From: DAIRET01 sp036795455
GTDB lineage: Bacteria; Bacteroidota; Ignavibacteria; Ignavibacteriales; Ignavibacteriaceae
NCBI GenBank assembly: GCA_036795455.1
Contig: DAIRET010000162.1
Location: forward strand, 1-6,682
Direction: 5' to 3'
Length of the DNA: 6,682 nucleotides
This document shows positions 5,601 to 6,682 of this stretch, piece after piece (positions within the stretch are counted from its first letter, which is position 1; each line of letters starts with the position of its first letter). The position numbers and the translations under genes are program-made. The notes beneath the pieces are model-generated. The model searched no databases and had not been told where the DNA came from. It saw only the letters and a program-made list of their open reading frames with translations.

Positions 5601-6279
5601 ATTGCCGGACAGGAGAACCGGTTATACTCAAAAAGCAAAAATCAACGGGCAGTCGGTTTATATCAGAACCGGCGAATATGAAAACGGTCAAATCGGCGAA
5701 ATTTTTATAGACATGCACAGGGAAGGTGCAACTGTAAGAAGCCTATTAAACTGTTTTGCAATTTCAATTTCACTCGGTTTACAGCACGGAGTACCGCTGG
5801 AAGAATTTGTTGATGCATTCGTATTTACAAGATTTGACCCAAGCGGTACTGTATCGGGTAACGAGCGGATTAAATTCTCTACTTCGGTTATAGACTACAT
5901 TTTCAGAGAACTTGCTGTTACTTACCTCGGCAGAAATGATCTCGCTCATGTTGACCCGACCGAACAAATGGGCAAAGTTTCAAAAAACATAGTAAAGAAA
6001 ATCGACACAGAAGAATTTGAAAGCGAAGAAGTCGTAAGTGAAAAATTGATTGAACTTGACCAATCGGAAGTTGATGAGTACAGTTTTGTAAGAGATAAAT
6101 CATCCACCGGAAAAGAAGTTTTCAAAACAGAATCTGTTTCTTTAAAAAACAAAGTTAAGCAAGCTATTGAACGCGGTTATACCGGAGATGTTTGTACCGA
6201 ATGCCAGAGTATGACAATGGTCAGAAACGGAACATGCCTTAAATGTATGACTTGCGGTGCTACTTCAGGCTGCAGTTGA
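2695..6279 (+). CDS. nrdJ: Adenosylcobalamin-dependent (class II) ribonucleotide reductase
   Basis: This cytoplasmic enzyme reduces ribonucleotides to deoxyribonucleotides using a radical from adenosylcobalamin, so it needs neither oxygen nor a second subunit. The 1194-residue length fits the long NrdJ type. The N-terminal region includes NPDGS and VPNQWSQVATDI (30-54); no ATP cone is evident. The catalytic signature NPCSE (483-487) supplies N483, thiyl-radical C485 and E487. C199 (HACFIQS) and C496 (TACNLASLNL) match the active-site redox pair. APTGTIG (683-689) is the conserved barrel loop. A TSCPD-like domain spans about 985-1085. After an acidic linker (about 1100-1135), a C-terminal zinc finger has C1167, C1170, C1181 and C1184, with C1187 and C1193 as probable redox tail cysteines. 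Reading is continuous, with no intein or frameshift. Substrate level (di- or triphosphate) cannot be read from the sequence; diphosphate is usual for this group. The promoter candidate lies at 2541-2571, and a small membrane-protein gene follows after 21 bp. Confidence 0.97.
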   Translation: MKIKRYFTEAGSDPLSSFKFEKRISEIRNPDGSTVFKMDDVLVPNQWSQVATDIIAQKYFRKAGIPKLTKKKSEEGVPVWLQASEPDNENLEKLPEKERHTHECDSKQVFHRLAGCWTYWGWKGNYFDSEEDAKAFYDELMFMFANQMAAPNSPQWFNTGLNWAYGITGPAQGHFFVDYRTGKLTTSEDAYTHPQPHACFIQSINDDLVNEGGIMDLWVREARLFKYGSGTGTNFSDIRGNDEPLSGGGKSSGLMSFLKIGDRSAGAIKSGGTTRRAAKMVCLDMDHPDIEEFINWKVTEEQKVAALVAGSKLCNIHLNAIMKACYDEHPENDRFNPKLNLKLQKAVAEARKSQVPKNYIERAIHLAKLGYKLIEFPEYSTDWNSESYVTVSGQNSNNSIRVTNDFMKAVVNDSDWNLYWRVEKKKAKTENRTPKPCKVLKAKELWDEIAFSAWSCADPGIQFHTTINEWHTCPNSGEIRASNPCSEYMFLDDTACNLASLNLVSFYDKKSNKFNIEAFRSATRIWTIVLEVSVLMAQFPSRQIAQLSYDYRTLGLGYANLGSLLMLQGIPYDSIEGSSICGAITAIMHMTAYATSAEMAKEHKPFAKYEINKKEMLRVIRNHKRAAYNVPKEEYEGLSTIPLGIDPKFCPSDLLKAAREDADRALSLGEKYGYRNAQVTVIAPTGTIGFVMDCDTTGVEPDFALVKFKKLAGGGYFKIINQSIPPALERLGYNKDQINEIIKYAVGQGTLAGCPYINYESLKAKGFNDEILAKIERVLPSVFELGFAFNKYTTGAEFLIRKLGFKEEQINSFDFDLLKELGFSKQEISSANDYVCGTMTVEGAPFLKHEHYPVFDCANKCGKKGTRFIRPLAHIKMMASAQPFISGAISKTINLPNQASIEDIKDAYMLSWRFGCKANALYRDSSKLSQPLNTTVDEELEAIIEDKDHNDIVKVAERIIHRYIAKRRRLPDRRTGYTQKAKINGQSVYIRTGEYENGQIGEIFIDMHREGATVRSLLNCFAISISLGLQHGVPLEEFVDAFVFTRFDPSGTVSGNERIKFSTSVIDYIFRELAVTYLGRNDLAHVDPTEQMGKVSKNIVKKIDTEEFESEEVVSEKLIELDQSEVDEYSFVRDKSSTGKEVFKTESVSLKNKVKQAIERGYTGDVCTECQSMTMVRNGTCLKCMTCGATSGCS

Positions 6280-6300
6280 TTTAATTTGAGTTTGTTTTAA

Positions 6301-6682
6301 ATGGCAAAAGCAATTAGTTTGATAAGTATGGTTACCGGTACCATAGGAATCTTTATCGGTTTCTATTTACTTGATAACCATCCTGAAATTGCACTAAAAA
6401 TTGTTACAGTAACAACAGTTGGTATTGTCGGTTTACTTGCCTTTATTCGTCATGTTATTTTCCATAAATCTGATTCTAAAAGATTAGGCTGGGAAACAGA
6501 CCGCCCGGACTGGATGTTTGAAGTTGGATTTGCAAATCTTGCTTTCGGTGCAATCGGTTTTATTGCTGCATTTACAGATTGGGGAACTCAACCACAAATA
6601 CTTACGCTATTAGGATATTCAATATACCTGTACCAGGCAGCATTACTGCATTTGTACAGGTATATTGTAACAGAAAAAAAAG
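6301..6682 (+). CDS. Small four-helix membrane protein, DUF6790-like (3' end beyond window)
   Basis: The frame opens at the ATG at 6301, 21 bp after nrdJ, and stays open for 127 codons to the window end. It has four hydrophobic segments (about 5-24, 31-54, 74-91 and 99-115), a charged cytoplasmic-type stretch between the second and third (HKSDSKRLGWETDRPDW, 55-71), and the phrase VGFANLAFGAIGF (75-87), which resembles DUF6790 membrane proteins. Function is unknown. No clear ribosome binding site precedes it, and no terminator hairpin is visible between it and nrdJ, so read-through from nrdJ is plausible. The assignment to DUF6790 is from memory of the family pattern; the gene call itself is firm because of the consistent membrane topology. 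Confidence 0.75.
   Translation, partial: MAKAISLISMVTGTIGIFIGFYLLDNHPEIALKIVTVTTVGIVGLLAFIRHVIFHKSDSKRLGWETDRPDWMFEVGFANLAFGAIGFIAAFTDWGTQPQILTLLGYSIYLYQAALLHLYRYIVTEKK

Noticed and set aside
5470..6152. Several 60-80-codon minus-strand frames opposite the 3' part of nrdJ
   Set aside because: They overlap each other and the coding strand, and none has recognisable features.

Overview
The window most likely comes from an AT-rich genome of the Bacteroidota/Chlorobi (FCB) group, with an Ignavibacteria-like lineage my first guess. The reasons are a LytS-type kinase paired with a LytTR regulator and a LiaF-like protein, a promoter-like TTTG-N19-TTAGTTTG resembling Bacteroidota promoters, and few strong Shine-Dalgarno sites. 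The taxonomic call is an inference, not a demonstration.

Layout: three minus-strand genes occupy the left third. In order of transcription they are a LiaF-like membrane protein (2409 to 1690), a four-helix LytS/YehU-type sensor histidine kinase (1638 to 604) and a LytTR response regulator (594 to 1, cut by the window edge). Gaps of about 51 bp and 9 bp suggest one operon, and the set reads as an envelope-stress system with the logic of LiaFSR but built from LytS/LytTR parts. A 285-bp divergent intergenic region (2410 to 2694) separates it from the plus-strand genes. The right two thirds hold a complete adenosylcobalamin-dependent (class II) ribonucleotide reductase, nrdJ (2695 to 6279). Its catalytic, redox and C-terminal zinc-finger cysteines are all present. 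After 21 bp comes the 5' part of a small four-helix membrane protein (6301 to the window end) that resembles DUF6790 proteins.

The intergenic region is the richest part of the window. It holds a perfect 9-bp direct repeat with a 12-bp spacer just upstream of a candidate promoter for the liaF-like operon. That is the geometry known for LytTR regulator sites, so it suggests autoregulation. It also holds a run of helically spaced A-tracts, a Bacteroidota-like promoter candidate facing nrdJ, and an imperfect CRP/FNR-like palindrome. The nrdJ leader contains a 15-codon reading frame whose stop overlaps the nrdJ start (ATGA), plus an AGGAGG placed unusually far from the start codon.

The first ~48 bases do not fit the LytTR fold that the preceding codons predict, and they are more GC-rich than the rest, so an assembly or contig-edge artefact is possible. 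No tRNA, rRNA, CRISPR array, insertion sequence or recognisable riboswitch was seen.
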